Shown here in pieces: positions 23,303-35,197 of a stretch of DNA of 64,000 nucleotides (position 1 is its first letter; each line of letters starts with the position of its first letter). The position numbers and the translations under genes are program-made. Origin of the DNA: Euphorbia lathyris (taxonomy: Eukaryota > Streptophyta > Magnoliopsida > Malpighiales > Euphorbiaceae); contig NC_088910.1 in assembly GCF_963576675.1 (NCBI RefSeq), forward strand, positions 89,472,104-89,536,103, read 5' to 3'. The notes under the pieces were generated by a model. That model saw only the letters and a list, made by a program, of their open reading frames with translations. It searched no databases and was not told the DNA's origin.

Positions 23303-25530
23303 ATGGAAACTTATCTCCAAAACTCCACCATCAACATATTTCTAATCGCCGTACCTTTCTTATTCCTGCTCGGCGTAGTCTCCAGACTCCGTCGAAAACT
23401 CCCCTATCCACCAGGCCCAAAAGGCTTACCAATCATCGGCAACATGCTTATGACAGATCAATTAACACACCGAGTATTAGCAAAACTCGGCAAACAATAC
23501 GGCGGCGTTTGCCATCTCAAAATGGGCAAAATACACATGATCGGCGTTTCGTCTCCGGACATAGCTCGACAAGTTCTTCAAGTTCACGACAACATATATT
23601 CAAACAGACCCGCAACTATAGCTATAAGTTATCTCACTTACAACCGTGCTGACATGGCTTTCGCACATTACGGACCGTTTTGGCGACAGATGCGTAAGCT
23701 TTGTGTGATGCGGCTTTTCAGTCGCAAAAGAGCCGAGTCATGGGAGTCGGTGAGAGATGAAGTTGATGCTATGGTTAAAACGACAGCGTTCAGTAAAGGG
23801 AAAGCTATGAATGTTGGTGAACTTATTTTTACTTTGACTATGAATATTACTTATAGAGCTGCTTTTGGGACTAAGAATGAAGGTCAGGAAGAGTTTATTC
23901 GGATATTACAGGAGTTTTCTAAGCTTTTCGGTGCTTTTAATATTGCGGATTTTATTCCATGGCTCAGTTGGATTGACCCACAAGGTCTTAAATCTCGACT
24001 CGTTAAAGCTCGTTCTAGTCTTGATGGTTTCATTGACATGATTATTGATCAACATATGAAGAAAAATAAAATGTCTCGGGATGATGCCAATAACGATATG
24101 GTTGATGATTTACTTGCTTTCTACACGGAAGATGGAGATAGTAAAGTGAATGAATCGGAGGATCTTCATAATTCCATTAAACTCACTCGGGATAACATCA
24201 AAGCTATCATCATGGTAACATTTTCTTTACTTTTTCTACCTAAACTTAATATAATAATAAATGGGATAAAACATCATTTTTAATTTTCAATTTTCAATTT
24301 TCAATTGACACGATATATATCCAAAGGATCACAAAAAAGGGGGAAAAATGCTTATATATACATATCAAGAAAATCTTGAAACTCCTTTTTCTTTTTTTTT
24401 TTCTTTTTTTTGTTACAAAGTGTTGAATATTCTTAATCTTGTAACCAATATACTAAAAAAAATTAGATAAATGTTTCACATACTGGACTAATTTAGTAAA
24501 AATCTAAAAATGATAGTAGATACATATGTTTTGATTTTGGATTAAATTTGTAGCTAAAGGCTAAAATTTATTTTGGTGTAAGTCAAACATAATTGACAAA
24601 TTGTTTTCAAAAAAATTTGATGTATGCGGAAAAAATTGGTCCATGATCGTTGAGATCATGTAGGTGATAATTTGTTGTCTAATTGGTTGAGATCATGTAT
24701 TGTTTTTTTTTCAAAAAGTGTAAAATATTTTCCTAACTTTCATCTTAGATTTTTCATGAGTGGAGTGTATGTTTTAATAAAAGTTATTCTTAGACATTAA
24801 CAATATTTTAAGTTTTTAGTTAAATTGATTCCTTAAAATAGCATGAAGACGAAGTGTTCGAGAGTTTTGAAACTTGTGATAATGATAAAACATGCATGTG
24901 TAGGATGTGATGTTTGGTGGGACAGAGACAGTGGCATCGGCAATAGAGTGGGCTTTGGCCGAGCTGATGAAGTGTCCGGAGGAAATGAAGAAAGTTCAGC
25001 AAGAGCTAGCAGAGGTGGTTGGTTTGGATCGAAGAGTGGAGGAGACTGATTTTGAAAAACTAACTTACCTTAAATGTGTAATAAAAGAAACACTTCGACT
25101 TCATCCACCAATCCCACTTCTCTTGCATGAGACTGCTGAAGATTCCGAGGTTGCCGGATATTACATTCCGGCCAAATCACGTGTCATCATCAATGCATGG
25201 GCTATCGGAAGGGACAATAATTCATGGGAAGATCCCGATACTTTCAAACCTTCTAGATTCTTAAAACCCGGAGTTCCAGATTTTAAAGGAAACCATTTCG
25301 AGTTTATTCCATTCGGGTCAGGTCGTAGATCTTGCCCCGGTATGCAACTTGGACTTTATGCCCTTGATTTGGCTGTTGCTAATCTTCTCCATTGCTTTAC
25401 TTGGGAATTGCCTGATGGTATGAAACCTAGTGAACTTGACATGTCTGATATTTTCGGTCTAACCGCTCCACGGTCGACCCGCCTCGTTGCTGTTCCGAGC
25501 CCGAGATTATTGTGTCCACTTCAGGAATAA
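23303..25530 (+). CDS. F5H: Ferulate 5-hydroxylase, cytochrome P450 CYP84A
   Basis: Exons 23303-24214 and 24904-25530 encode 512 aa; the 689-bp intron is GT-AG, phase 0. F5H hydroxylates coniferaldehyde or coniferyl alcohol (and ferulate) at position 5 on the endoplasmic reticulum, which directs monolignols to syringyl lignin and sinapate esters. Visible features: N-terminal membrane anchor (about 11-29), hinge PPGP (36-39), oxygen-binding I-helix FGGTET (308-313), ExxR as ETLR (366-369), PSRF (420-423), and heme loop FGSGRRSCPG with Cys448. Stretches such as SNRPATIAISYLTY, AFAHYGPFWRQMRK and KPSELDM match the CYP84A family closely, and the length fits (about 510-520 aa). The start is the ATG in ACCATGG, first in frame. 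No stop or frameshift is seen, so the gene looks functional. It is oriented away from the gypsy complex. Confidence 0.96.
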
Positions 25531-25888
25531 CCATACCCGGATCCAAATCCATACAAGCCAAGGTGAAGTGGAGATCAAGTAATCCATATGGATTTTTATT
25601 AGTATGATATTTTTCAATACATAGTGGGTGATAGGTGGATTTGCATTTTTTGTTTATAATATACTAAATATTAGCAGAAAGTAAAATAAGAAAAATAATG
25701 AGGTAAATATGGGAGATACTTCTCTGTTTATAAGACCACTCCCTTTTGAGTTTATTTTGATTGGCACAAAAATAAGGCTTGTACAAGTAATTTTATTTCA
25801 AGAGATGGATCAATATTTGCAAAATGTTTCCAAATGGAAACGTTTTGTGTTTGCATGTCTCTTTCTTTTGCCTTTCTTATATATTATA
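25531..25888. other. 3' flank of F5H
   Basis: AT-rich sequence expected to hold the F5H 3' UTR and poly(A) signals. A small open frame at 25709-25933 runs into the Helitron and is not supported as a gene. Confidence 0.5.
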
Positions 25889-26151
25889 CTAGTTTTTGGC
25901 CCGTGCGATGCACGGATTCATCTTAATATATAAATATTAATAAAAATATAATCTAATAATTACAATTAATGACATAAATGTGTTATATAAATTAAATATT
26001 ATTATTTGATTTTCACATTTACTTTAAATAATATTTTTATAGATAAATATAATAATAAAATAAAAACTAATATATTTTTATATTTTTTATCAGTAAAAAA
26101 GGAGGAAGTGACACATCAGTTCCATCGTTACTGTTTTATATTATATATAGA
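25889..26151 (-). mobile_element. Mini-Helitron, 263 bp, non-autonomous
   Basis: On the minus strand it begins TCTATATATAATATAAAAC and ends with hairpin CCGTGC-ATC-GCACGG (25901-25915), a short spacer and CTAG. The bases outside are A at the 5' end and T at the 3' end, the insertion rule for Helitrons. It is too short to code for Rep/helicase. It lies about 360 bp past the F5H stop. Confidence 0.85.
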
Positions 26152-26321
26152 TTCAATTATATACTTTTTTTTTTTTTTTCAAAATTAGTAATGTATTGCA
26201 TCATCATTATGGAAGATGTTGAAATATTAATTTGCACCATATATGTATACTAATATGTTACACTATTACCAAAAAATTGGCATGAGTTATTTGGAAAGAG
26301 TCATCTCAAACAATCTAACTG

Positions 26322-26325
<4 letters not shown>

Positions 26326-26379
<54 letters not shown>
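26326..26379. repeat. (AT)n microsatellite, about 27 units
   Basis: Uninterrupted AT dinucleotide repeat. Confidence 0.97.
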
Positions 26380-26381
<2 letters not shown>

Positions 26382-27106
26382 TTTAACGAGAGGAGTGGAG
26401 ATATTCACATTAAAACGGTTTTAATGGGAACAATTAATCTCATAGTTCACTTTATTACTAGGGCACCGAGTAAAAATATTAACGAGAAGAAACTGTTATC
26501 CTTATTATAAACTTACAATAATAATAATTTAATCTCTTAAAATTATTTTTAATAATAAGACAATATCCTCTCATTCTTCATAATTGTTTAAAATTGTCTA
26601 ATTACAATTTTTATAATGATAAAACAATTCTTATTAAAGTTTTTATAATAATTAAAATTTCTTTCATGCATATATTTATAGTGATATTTGTCCTCGTTAA
26701 TAATATTATTTGAACTAAACTTGTTAATAATAAAATAAATAAAAATTTGTATTGAACGGAGCTGTGATCAAATTTATAAGTTTATGGACAAACAACTTTT
26801 TAAGTATTAGGACATGTTTTACATGTTAATCATAGATTGCTAGCAATGGGAACTCAAAATTAATCATCTAATCACGAAGTGGTATATGGCCAAGAAAACA
26901 GTATTAAAAAACGGCTTCTCAAATGCACTATGAACTATTGTAACTAAAAAGAAGATTTGGTCTACTTTTATAAAAATATGTTCATAATACAAAAAGGCAA
27001 GTCCTCACTATATATGAAATGAATATCCACGGAGATATTTAGAATCCACCTGACTCTCGGACTAATGTTAATCGCCTTGTTCTTGCCACATATATAAGAG
27101 AAAATG
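26380..27106. other. AT-rich spacer
   Basis: No gene or transposon ends were recognised. Confidence 0.5.
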
Positions 27107-27674
27107 CATTGTTATCAAACTTGGACCGGACCGGCCGATCGGACCGGTTCCATCGGAAACCGGCAGGAAGTCTGATCCGAGCTTGACTAGTTTAATCAAC
27201 CTTTAGAAAACTGGTGTGAACCGGTGATGAACTGGTTCGACCGGTGATTAAACTGGAAACCGGTGCAAACCAGTTCACACCGAGTTGATATTAAAAAAAA
27301 TTAATTAAAATTAAACTCTCTTTACGTATAAATTTTCGGTGTGGCATTCGCGTCGCCCACGTCGTGGCATAAAATACCGTTAAAAAGATCGCATGAGATA
27401 AAATACGTTGACATATTTCAAGTTATTCTAAACTATATTTATCCATTATATATTTAAGTCTCGAGTTGACAAAAAAAATAACAAACCAAAAGTTGTTTAT
27501 AATTTGTTTTGGATATAAATAATTTTAAATTAGTTATATATATTTAATATACATAAATATTATTTATTTATTATATCATCCTGTCCGACCAATCCGAATT
27601 ATCCGGTCCGACCAAATGATCTGTGACCCAGTTATAAATCCGGTTTGATGTTCGACCCGGTTCCGATAACATTG
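27107..27674. mobile_element. hAT-type MITE, 568 bp
   Basis: Inverted ends CATTGTTATC and GATAACATTG, then CCGG-rich subterminal repeats (ACCGG and CCGGTT in both orientations). A perfect 8-bp duplication AGAAAATG stands at 27099-27106 and 27675-27682, as expected for hAT. No coding sequence. Confidence 0.87.
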
Positions 27675-27915
27675 AGAAAATGTCACACGCTTTTTTCACT
27701 AGAGCCACAAGTGGAAATCACGGATTAAAAAAAAAAAAGCAAAATGAAAAGGGGGAGAGTGAAAAAATCTTCCCATTTGATTTTCTTCCACCTATATATG
27801 TATTAGAAATAATGATGTTAAGAAAATTAGGCTTTTAGTGAGAATATGAAATATTCTCATTAAGTTCTTGTCATTTAATGAGAAGATTTTTAAAAGAAAA
27901 TCTAAAAATAAAATG

Positions 27916-28429
27916 TGTTGAGCAGTCAAATTCATTGTGCAAAGAGGACCAGTTTGCACTGGAAGCGGTCCAATGAATACATTCTAACGATCAAGATAGT
28001 GAGAATAGTATACAGAGAGAAAGTCTAAGTGTTTAGAGAGAGAAAAAGTTACCCTTGTGATGTTATGGTGGATGGAAATTTATAGGTCTCTCTTGGGGTC
28101 GGGGCTAGACTGCATGAGCTGGGCCTCTAGATAGACGCTCTGTATTGGAGGTGATGGTACTAGTCTCGGTCCGATGGATAAATGGCATCGAGGACCCGGT
28201 CCGATGATATGCTTCATCAGATGTCCCCCTCGCATTTGGAAGAGCCACTGAGTGCGATGGTTTGCTGGAGTTGGTCTGCCTTTCCTGGTCGTTTAATGTG
28301 TTTTCCTTGGTTTTTAAGGTGTGCCATTTGAAACAGCAACTATATTTATTATCTGCCGTTATTAGCCCATTTTTCCTGTGATTGGTTTTGTAGGAACCGG
28401 AACAGGGAAACACAAAAATTGACCGAACA
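27916..28429 (-). mobile_element. Candidate solo LTR
   Basis: On the minus strand the segment begins TGTTCGGTCAA and ends GCTCAACA. It has a TATAAATTT box near 28078 followed by a C/T-rich leader, as in LTR promoters. Flanking 5-mers are AAATG and AAATA. No PBS or internal domain is adjacent, so it is probably solo. Family not identified. Confidence 0.5.
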
Positions 28430-28783
28430 AAATAATGGCCAGAGTCACGAACTAAGTCGCTTTCTTTAAGACGTTCATGAAACTGCCAAAAAGTGCAAGC
28501 AGTGTAAATTTCCGGTCGCCTCCGGGATAAAACAGCCCACTCGTATATGAGTTCGTATTACATTGTACGAACTCGTTTATGTCTACACTCTTTAAATGCT
28601 CAATTTCGAAATTTACTCAGAGGAAATTATTATTGTTATCGGTATCTTGGAATGGCAGTCTCAACATGTATTAGAAAGAGGGAGAGAAATCAAGGAAGTG
28701 GGGATGGCAGCTGCTCGTGCGTGTGTGTGGTGGTGAAGTATGAGGTAGGTCCTCAGCCTTTCACAAAAATGGGATACCCCTTG
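28430..28783. other. Retroelement-like non-coding sequence
   Basis: Contains regulatory-type repeat sequence reminiscent of copia LTR or leader DNA. The open frame at 28547-28897 shows no domain, and I do not support it. Confidence 0.35.
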
Positions 28784-28789
28784 GGGCAC

Positions 28790-28903
28790 ATCCAAGTGTG
28801 TGAGGACCCCCTTTATGAATATCTCCACCAAAAGCTTTCTAAGCAATGTGGGACTCATGTAACTCTCTTTGACAAAGTTTTGGACCAAGTGGCCTAGCCC
28901 AAC
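28790..28903. repeat. Direct repeat, left copy, flanking copia fragment
   Basis: Begins AAGTGTGTGAGGACCC and includes ATGAATATCTCCACCAAA and a TGTGGGACTC-like part. It matches 30567-30703 with mismatches and an indel. These could be LTR remnants. Confidence 0.7.
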
Positions 28904-29425
28904 AATCCTCCACTAGAATTTTTTTATTAAAACATTATTTACTGAGCAGTTACATAAGGTCATACATAAATAGAGGTATCTTTCGATTTTAACCTTTGCG
29001 TGGTGAGTATAATTCAGATTTTACTAGAGTGACTCATATTCTTGAACTCTATCTCTAACATTGTACCACGACATAACCTTTTCAGAGTGTAGTTCTAGTA
29101 GTTTGTGCATTAATGGCCATGCACGTCTATCCCGGTATAATGAATGCTCTAAAATTTTGCCCTAAACTCATATGAACCAACCTCACTTCCACATTCATAT
29201 AGGTGAGTCTATCAAAAGTACTCCTATAGCTATGTACTTCACTGCAGGTGGAGTATAGACTTCATTAAGAGTTTTTATTATCTCAAACTAACATTGGTTC
29301 AGGAAATTCATGCTTAACAATGCATGATCTAAATCATATTACATCACAACTTGTTGTTAGCCATTGAGCATATTTCTTGGGATCTCTAGTCTATAGATTG
29401 GGTTACCATTATGTGTAACTCATCA

Positions 29426-30545
29426 CTATAGCGGCAAAAGTCCCATACTCTTTGCCGTATTTTCGACTTTCTCTTTAGCTAATCCTTTCGTCAAAGGATC
29501 GGCTAAATTCTCTTCTGAGCGTATGTGATCCACTATAATAGCTCCTTTAGTGAGTAGCACTCTAACAGTGTTATGCTTACGACATATCTGTCGTTTCTTA
29601 TTGTTGTAATAACGGTTCTGAATCTTAGCAATAACCGCAGTACTATCGTCGTGGATCAATACTGCTGGAATCGGTTTTTCCCATAAAGGAATCTTAGCTA
29701 ACAGACTTCTCAACCAACTTGCTTATTCACTAGCCATATAGCTAGTGCAATAAGTTCTGGTTCCATAATTGATTGAGCTAGAATAGTCTGTTTCTTGGAC
29801 TTCCATGAAACAGCACCACCAGCTATATTGAAAATATAGCCACTAGTAGCCTTGGAATCATATGACAAGGTATACCAGTCAGCATCACTATATCCTCAAG
29901 AACTGCTGGAAACCTTTGATAATGTAATCCAAGTTTCATGGTTCTTTTAAGGTATCTCATGACACTTTCTATAGCATTCCAATGCTCCACACCAGGTCTA
30001 CTAGTAAATCTGCATAGTAATTCCACGACATAAGCAATGTTGGGTCTAGTACAATCAGTGGCATAACAAACCTGCCAATTATGCTAGCATACTCTGATTA
30101 TTTTACACGGTCTCCAATGTTCTTAAAAGGTTTTATACTAGGGTCGTAAGGTGTGCATGCAGGTTTACATTCAAAGTAGTTATATTTCTTTAGAATCTTC
30201 TCAATGTAGTGAAATTGATCTAAAGAAATTTCATTTTCAGACCTAGTTATCTTGATGCCAAGAATGACATTTGCTTCTCCTATATCTTTCATGTCAAAGT
30301 TTTCACATAGCATGGACTTCACAGAATTCACAATATGAATATTAGATCCAAAAATAAGCAAGTCATCAACATATAAGCATATAATGGTGCAAACACCATT
30401 TTCATATTTGTAGTAGATACATTTATCACTTTCATTCACCTTAAAGCCATTTGAAATAATCAGATTATCAAAATTTTCATGTCATTTCTTAGGTGGTTGT
30501 TTTAGGCCATATAAAGACTTATCTAACTTACATACCTTATGGGCT
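29426..30545 (-). pseudogene. Ty1/copia reverse transcriptase-RNase H fragment
   Basis: On the minus strand: YGLKQPPKK, then a TGA in place of Trp, CLYVDDLLIFG (catalytic YVDD, about 30370), then RNase H pieces with DDSTAVI and the terminal motif ADPLTKGL (about 29490), each typical of copia Pol. Integrase, protease and gag are missing and several frame breaks are present. The fragment is cut abruptly at about 30566 by the right direct repeat. Confidence 0.9.
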
Positions 30546-30566
30546 TGATCAAAAATTATAAAACCT

Positions 30567-30703
30567 AAGTGTGTGAGGACCCTTTTTATGAATATCTCCA
30601 CCAAATGCTTTCTAAGAAACGTGGGACTCTTCTAACTCTCTTTGACAATGGTTTGGGCTTTTTTCATAAATTCAAACTTGGGTCAAGTGGCCTAGCTCAA
30701 CAG
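30567..30703. repeat. Direct repeat, right copy, flanking copia fragment
   Basis: Starts AAGTGTGTGAGGACCC like the left copy and has an extra stretch around TTCATAAATTCAAACTTGGG before the shared AAGTGGCCTAG end. Confidence 0.7.
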
Positions 30704-31413
30704 GTTTTGCATAGCAATCATTACCTGTCAGAGCTTTTAATAGTGCTTTCTAGCAGGGTGTAGAAGCATAATCTAGAACTCTTAGCAAGGTGTCTCAAAA
30801 TAGTGAAAGCACGTGCCTATACTAATTTGTGCACAACTATGATATTATTCACAAGTCCTTGCTATGAATATGTAAACCTAAAATTTAATAAGAAATTTTG
30901 TTCTTTCCTTTCTTATTTAACTTGATCTTATTTAAGCATAAACTTATTAGTTATTAATCATGTTCGTTAACAATTGCATGATGAAACATCATATATTACT
31001 TATACACTCTAGTAAAACAAAGTAGTGCTCAGGGAAAATGGATAAACTAAGTAACATCTCTTAAATTCAAAGATAGATTAATGGTTGTAAATGAGTAGCC
31101 AATCTGATGCATGATGAACCAATGATTGAATTATGGCTCTATCTCACTAGTAATTCATTTACAAAAATGGATAATGGACGGTCATTGAAACCCACAAATG
31201 AATAAGTGTAAAAAATGCTATAGTAAATGAGCTCATGAATAGTAGCCCTCCGAGGGGAATTTAGACTCCTCGAGTAGCAATGGATTTTTGTTGGCTCCTA
31301 GAAGAATGTGAGATTAGCCAAAGCATAGAAATCCCTTAGGTGCAGAAAAATCTTTATTGATTGTATCCCCCGTGAACGATTCATATAATTTGCATAGATT
31401 GAGTGACAATATC
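30704..31413. other. AT-rich spacer
   Basis: No gene or transposon ends were recognised. Confidence 0.45.
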
Positions 31414-31670
31414 TCTCTCAAAAATCCACTTCTCAAATTAGAATGGTACTCGGAGATGTTATTGCAAATGCGAGCACCTATCTCTGAAAACTCCACTTCT
31501 CAAATGAGAATGATACTCGAATGTGTCCTCACAAATGCGAGCAATTCTCTCAGAAACTCACTTATTGAATGAAAAAGGTATTCATGAATGCGGACATCTG
31601 TCTCTCAACAACCCACTTCTTAAATGAGAATAGTACTTGAAGGTATCATCGAGAATGTGCACCTAGTATT
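31414..31670. repeat. Degenerate tandem repeat, four units of about 54-66 bp
   Basis: Each unit has TCTCTCAAAAATCCACTTCTC-like sequence, a GAATGGTACTCG-like part and GCAAATGCGAGC-like part, with drift between units. The third unit is shortened. Not coding. Confidence 0.75.
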
Positions 31671-32200
31671 CTAGAATTCGCTCCTCTAGTATTAATAACA
31701 TTTGGATATACTATTATAAGAAGAAATGCTTCTCGAGGCATGTATTCAGTAAATATTTGATAATAGACATAAATATCCAAAGTAGAAGGAAAACATGCAA
31801 TGAGTGTATCATTAAAAGTCAATAGAAAATAACAAAAGTATATACACCCTCTAAGCTCAGGGAGAGAAAAGGAAACACATTCGCAACAAGAGAAGAAAAC
31901 ATACACTATATGAATGAGAGGAGAAGCATACCACCTTCAACATCAGGAGAGAAAACAATCAGTCCAACTCACTTCAATATTTTCTAAAGGGTGCCAACAT
32001 CACTTAAACACTAGTAGATGGGTAACTGGGTAGGTGGACTTAAATCAAACACGATAAAAGCGAGTAGAGTATTAAGTGGAAAAGAAGAATTATGAAACGA
32101 AGTTAACCTAAAAATGAAAAGTTTCCTTCATTTTAGGATTCAAACACCAATGGAATGTGGTCTTTTTATCTATTAGTGAGGATTGTTGAATAAGAAAAGG

Positions 32201-32222
32201 TTCTTTATAACTCAATGCATGC

Positions 32223-32277
<55 letters not shown>

Positions 32278-32298
32278 CATGCATTGAGTTATAAAGAA
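32201..32298. repeat. Perfect 22-bp inverted repeat around a (TA)n core
   Basis: Arms 32201-32222 (TTCTTTATAACTCAATGCAT, then GC) and 32277-32298 are exact reverse complements; between them lie TTC, about 25 TA units and TAG-like edges. The whole can fold as a hairpin or cruciform. Confidence 0.93.
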
Positions 32299-32955
32299 TA
32301 TATATTCTTCAATGTAGGTGACGAACAGTTCAATCAACAACCATTAAAATATTAGGAGGTGCAAAAGACAGAAGTCATTGAATCGCCTTTTCACATCAAT
32401 GTTTGAAATGAGTAATGTGGATACATTTGTTTCGGACCAAATCCAAGTAGCGGCCCAATATCAAAGAAGAAGCTCATATGGTTCAACATGGCGGGAACTG
32501 CCCCACCACCCATATCATGGGTAGAACAGTACTTCCATGCGTATAGCACCATATAAATTGATAATATTTATTTTCTCTTTATTTATTATTAGAATATTCC
32601 ACTTTATTTACTATTATTAGTCACTAACGTATCGGAATGTACATAGAAAGCAATACTAATGCATATCAATAAATATTCAGAGAAGTCAATGTGAATATTG
32701 GACTAGATCCAACACTTACAATAGTAAGAATAAAACACACAATTGACAATTTTGCGGCCTGAGAAAAATCTATCTAAGAAAATACTTTCGGTTTCTATAT
32801 TCCTTTTCGCTATCAACCTTGCTTTATTTTTAGTGTCCCATCACTTCTGTACTTTACTTTCAAAACTTATTTTATATATATATATATATATAGGTTGAGG
32901 ATATATATCACTCTCCTTTTTTTTTCATAATTTAGAAGTATGTGTATTATTTCAT
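32299..32955. other. Spacer
   Basis: No gene seen. A short TA run lies near 32874-32892. Confidence 0.45.
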
Positions 32956-33530
32956 GGGTAAATTACACCCGTGGACTGAAATTATTATTGTTGTTTCTTT
33001 CTATGGGTAAGTTACATAAATGGACTGAATTTTATTCATTTTAATATTATGGTCATTGAATTTCAATTCTTAACAGTATGACTATTGAACTTTACACTTT
33101 TTAATATCGGCGATCACTCAACTTTAATTAACTCCTCAAAATGACTGTTAACGACCTCAAAATGAAAATATTCAAGAATTAAAGTTGTTCAGAACGGAAT
33201 TAAAGTTGTTCAGAACGGTATTTACCATGAAACCATATTTTTTTATTTTCCAAAATCATCTTTTTTGGAGTTTTCTTTCTCTAAAAATCCATTATCTCCT
33301 AACCAAACAACACTTAAATGACCTTAAAATGAAATTTTCAAGAATTAAAGTTTTTTAGAATATCAATAACTTTTCGAATTTTTTATTTTGAGGCTGTCAA
33401 TGGTCGTTTTGAGACATTAAGTGACCACCGGTGTTAAAAAATGTAAAGTTCAGTAACCTTACTATTAAGAATTGAAGTTCAATGACCACAATGTTAAAAT
33501 GGATAAAGTTATGTGGCATGTAACTTACCC
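32956..33530. mobile_element. Long-TIR MITE, MULE-like, 575 bp
   Basis: Ends GGGTAAATTAC and GTAACTTACCC. Inverted arms of more than 100 bp share TGGTCATTGAA and CAATTCTTAA. A 10-bp flank pair ATTATTTCAT / ATAATTTCAT matches at 9 of 10. Long arms and 9-10 bp duplications fit MULEs. Confidence 0.75.
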
Positions 33531-34033
33531 ATAATTTCATATTCAAAAAGTTCTAGAATAATATTTAATATATAATTGAGAATTACTTAATATTATATGG
33601 TAAATTTTAAAATAAAAAATATGTTAGTAAATAGTAAAGTTGATTGATTTTATATCCGATTTTCCAATTAAAGAATCATCTGAAACTGAAGGATCACTTA
33701 TGTAATTTACATAGTTTACGAGTAAAATAAAAATGAATTGATAAGACGACGAAACATAATAAAGGTGAGGGCTTTTTGGTTTTGGATGGTAAGGATTGAA
33801 GAGTTTCACATGGTGTGGACCATATAACCTTACTAACAAATTAATGCACCAAATTAAGGAGAATTATAATCTATTTTATTTTTTCTTTAATTTTAAATTA
33901 CTTACAAATAAATGGAAAAAAGTTGAAACATTGTGAAAATTTGGTATGCTCTAATGGAATGTAATCTAATAAAAAAGTTGTAATATAATAAAATGGAATT
34001 TTTTTATCATTTTTTATTGACAAATTAAAAAAT

Positions 34034-35197
34034 AGGGTTAAAGTATAAAAATATCCCTAACGTTTTTTGTCAGGAGCGATTTTACCCATAACGTCTACAA
34101 TGGTAAAGTTTGTAGCCAAGAGCAATATTTTACCCCCTAACGTTGATAATTTGAGTCAATTTCAGATAGGGTTGTAAATGAGCCGAGCCGCTCATGAGCG
34201 GCTCGATAAAAGCTCGGCTCGACTCGGTTCGATTTGTAAATGAGCCACTCGTGAGCACGATTTATTGGTTCGGTTCGTAAACGAGCCGAGCTTGAACATA
34301 CCAAAGCTCCACTCGAAAGCTCGCGAGCAGACTCGATTAGAACATTTATGAACAAATTTTAGTTTTGTGGTAAACTATATAGATTTGTGTTAGTTCACAA
34401 ATATGTAAGCTTAATATTATTTCATTTGCTATTAAATGAGTTCGCTCACAAACATAATAAATGAGTAATAGACGAACTATTTGTAAACATCTTGTTTATT
34501 TATTCACAAACTTTGCTTGTGAGCTTGACAATTAAAGAATTATTTAAGAGCAAACTTCATAAATATAATTAACGATTTACTTACAAACAATTCATGGTTA
34601 GATAATTTTCTTAATGAATCAAATTCAAAGAGGATTTTGGGCTCGAAACAAGCTCGAAGCTCGGCTCGGGCTTGAGCTCGTCAATTTTATAGCGAGCCGA
34701 GCTTGAACAGTCCAAAGCTCGACTCGGCTCGGCTCGATTACAGCCCTAATTTCAGACATTATTATAAAACACAGATATTTTTGTTCCTTATTTTGCACCA
34801 ATTGCATATCAATTCGTTCTAAAAAAAGGATTTTATATTTTTGTAATTTAATGATAGAATTGGAGATTAATATTTATAAATTCGGTGAATTTTTTGAATT
34901 TTTTTTTGTCTAATTCGTACAAAAGACAATATATTTTTATTTTAATTTTTTCACATTCAAACATATGTTTGTGATTTGTTACTGATAAAATGATGCACGT
35001 ATGAAGTGTAGATGATAAGATTCATGACCGAACAGACAGTTTGATGAATTATTTCTCAAATTGATCCAAATTATCAACGTTAAGGGTAAAATTGTTCTTG
35101 ACTACAAACGTTAGAGGTAAAATTGCACCATTTTAGACGTTACAGATAAAATTGCTCCTGACCCAAAACATTACGGGTATTTTTGCACCTTAACCCT
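34034..35197. mobile_element. Long-TIR MITE interrupted by a hAT MITE
   Basis: Ends AGGGTTAAAGT and ACCTTAACCCT, with arms sharing AAAATAyCC-, ACGTTTT- and GTCAGGAGC-type motifs. Flanks TTAAAAAAT and AGAAAAAAT match at 7 of 9. Without the inner 582-bp insertion it is about 570 bp. A related fragment lies at 49711-49888. Confidence 0.7.
34166..34747. mobile_element. hAT-type MITE, 582 bp, nested
   Basis: Ends ATAGGGTTGTAAATGAGCC and TCGATTACAGCCCT, with many GAGC/GCTC CGAGC subterminal repeats. Perfect 8-bp duplication AATTTCAG at 34158-34165 and 34748-34755. Confidence 0.87.

Noticed and set aside
28547..28897. 116-codon frame
   Set aside because: No domain; it runs into a dispersed direct repeat.
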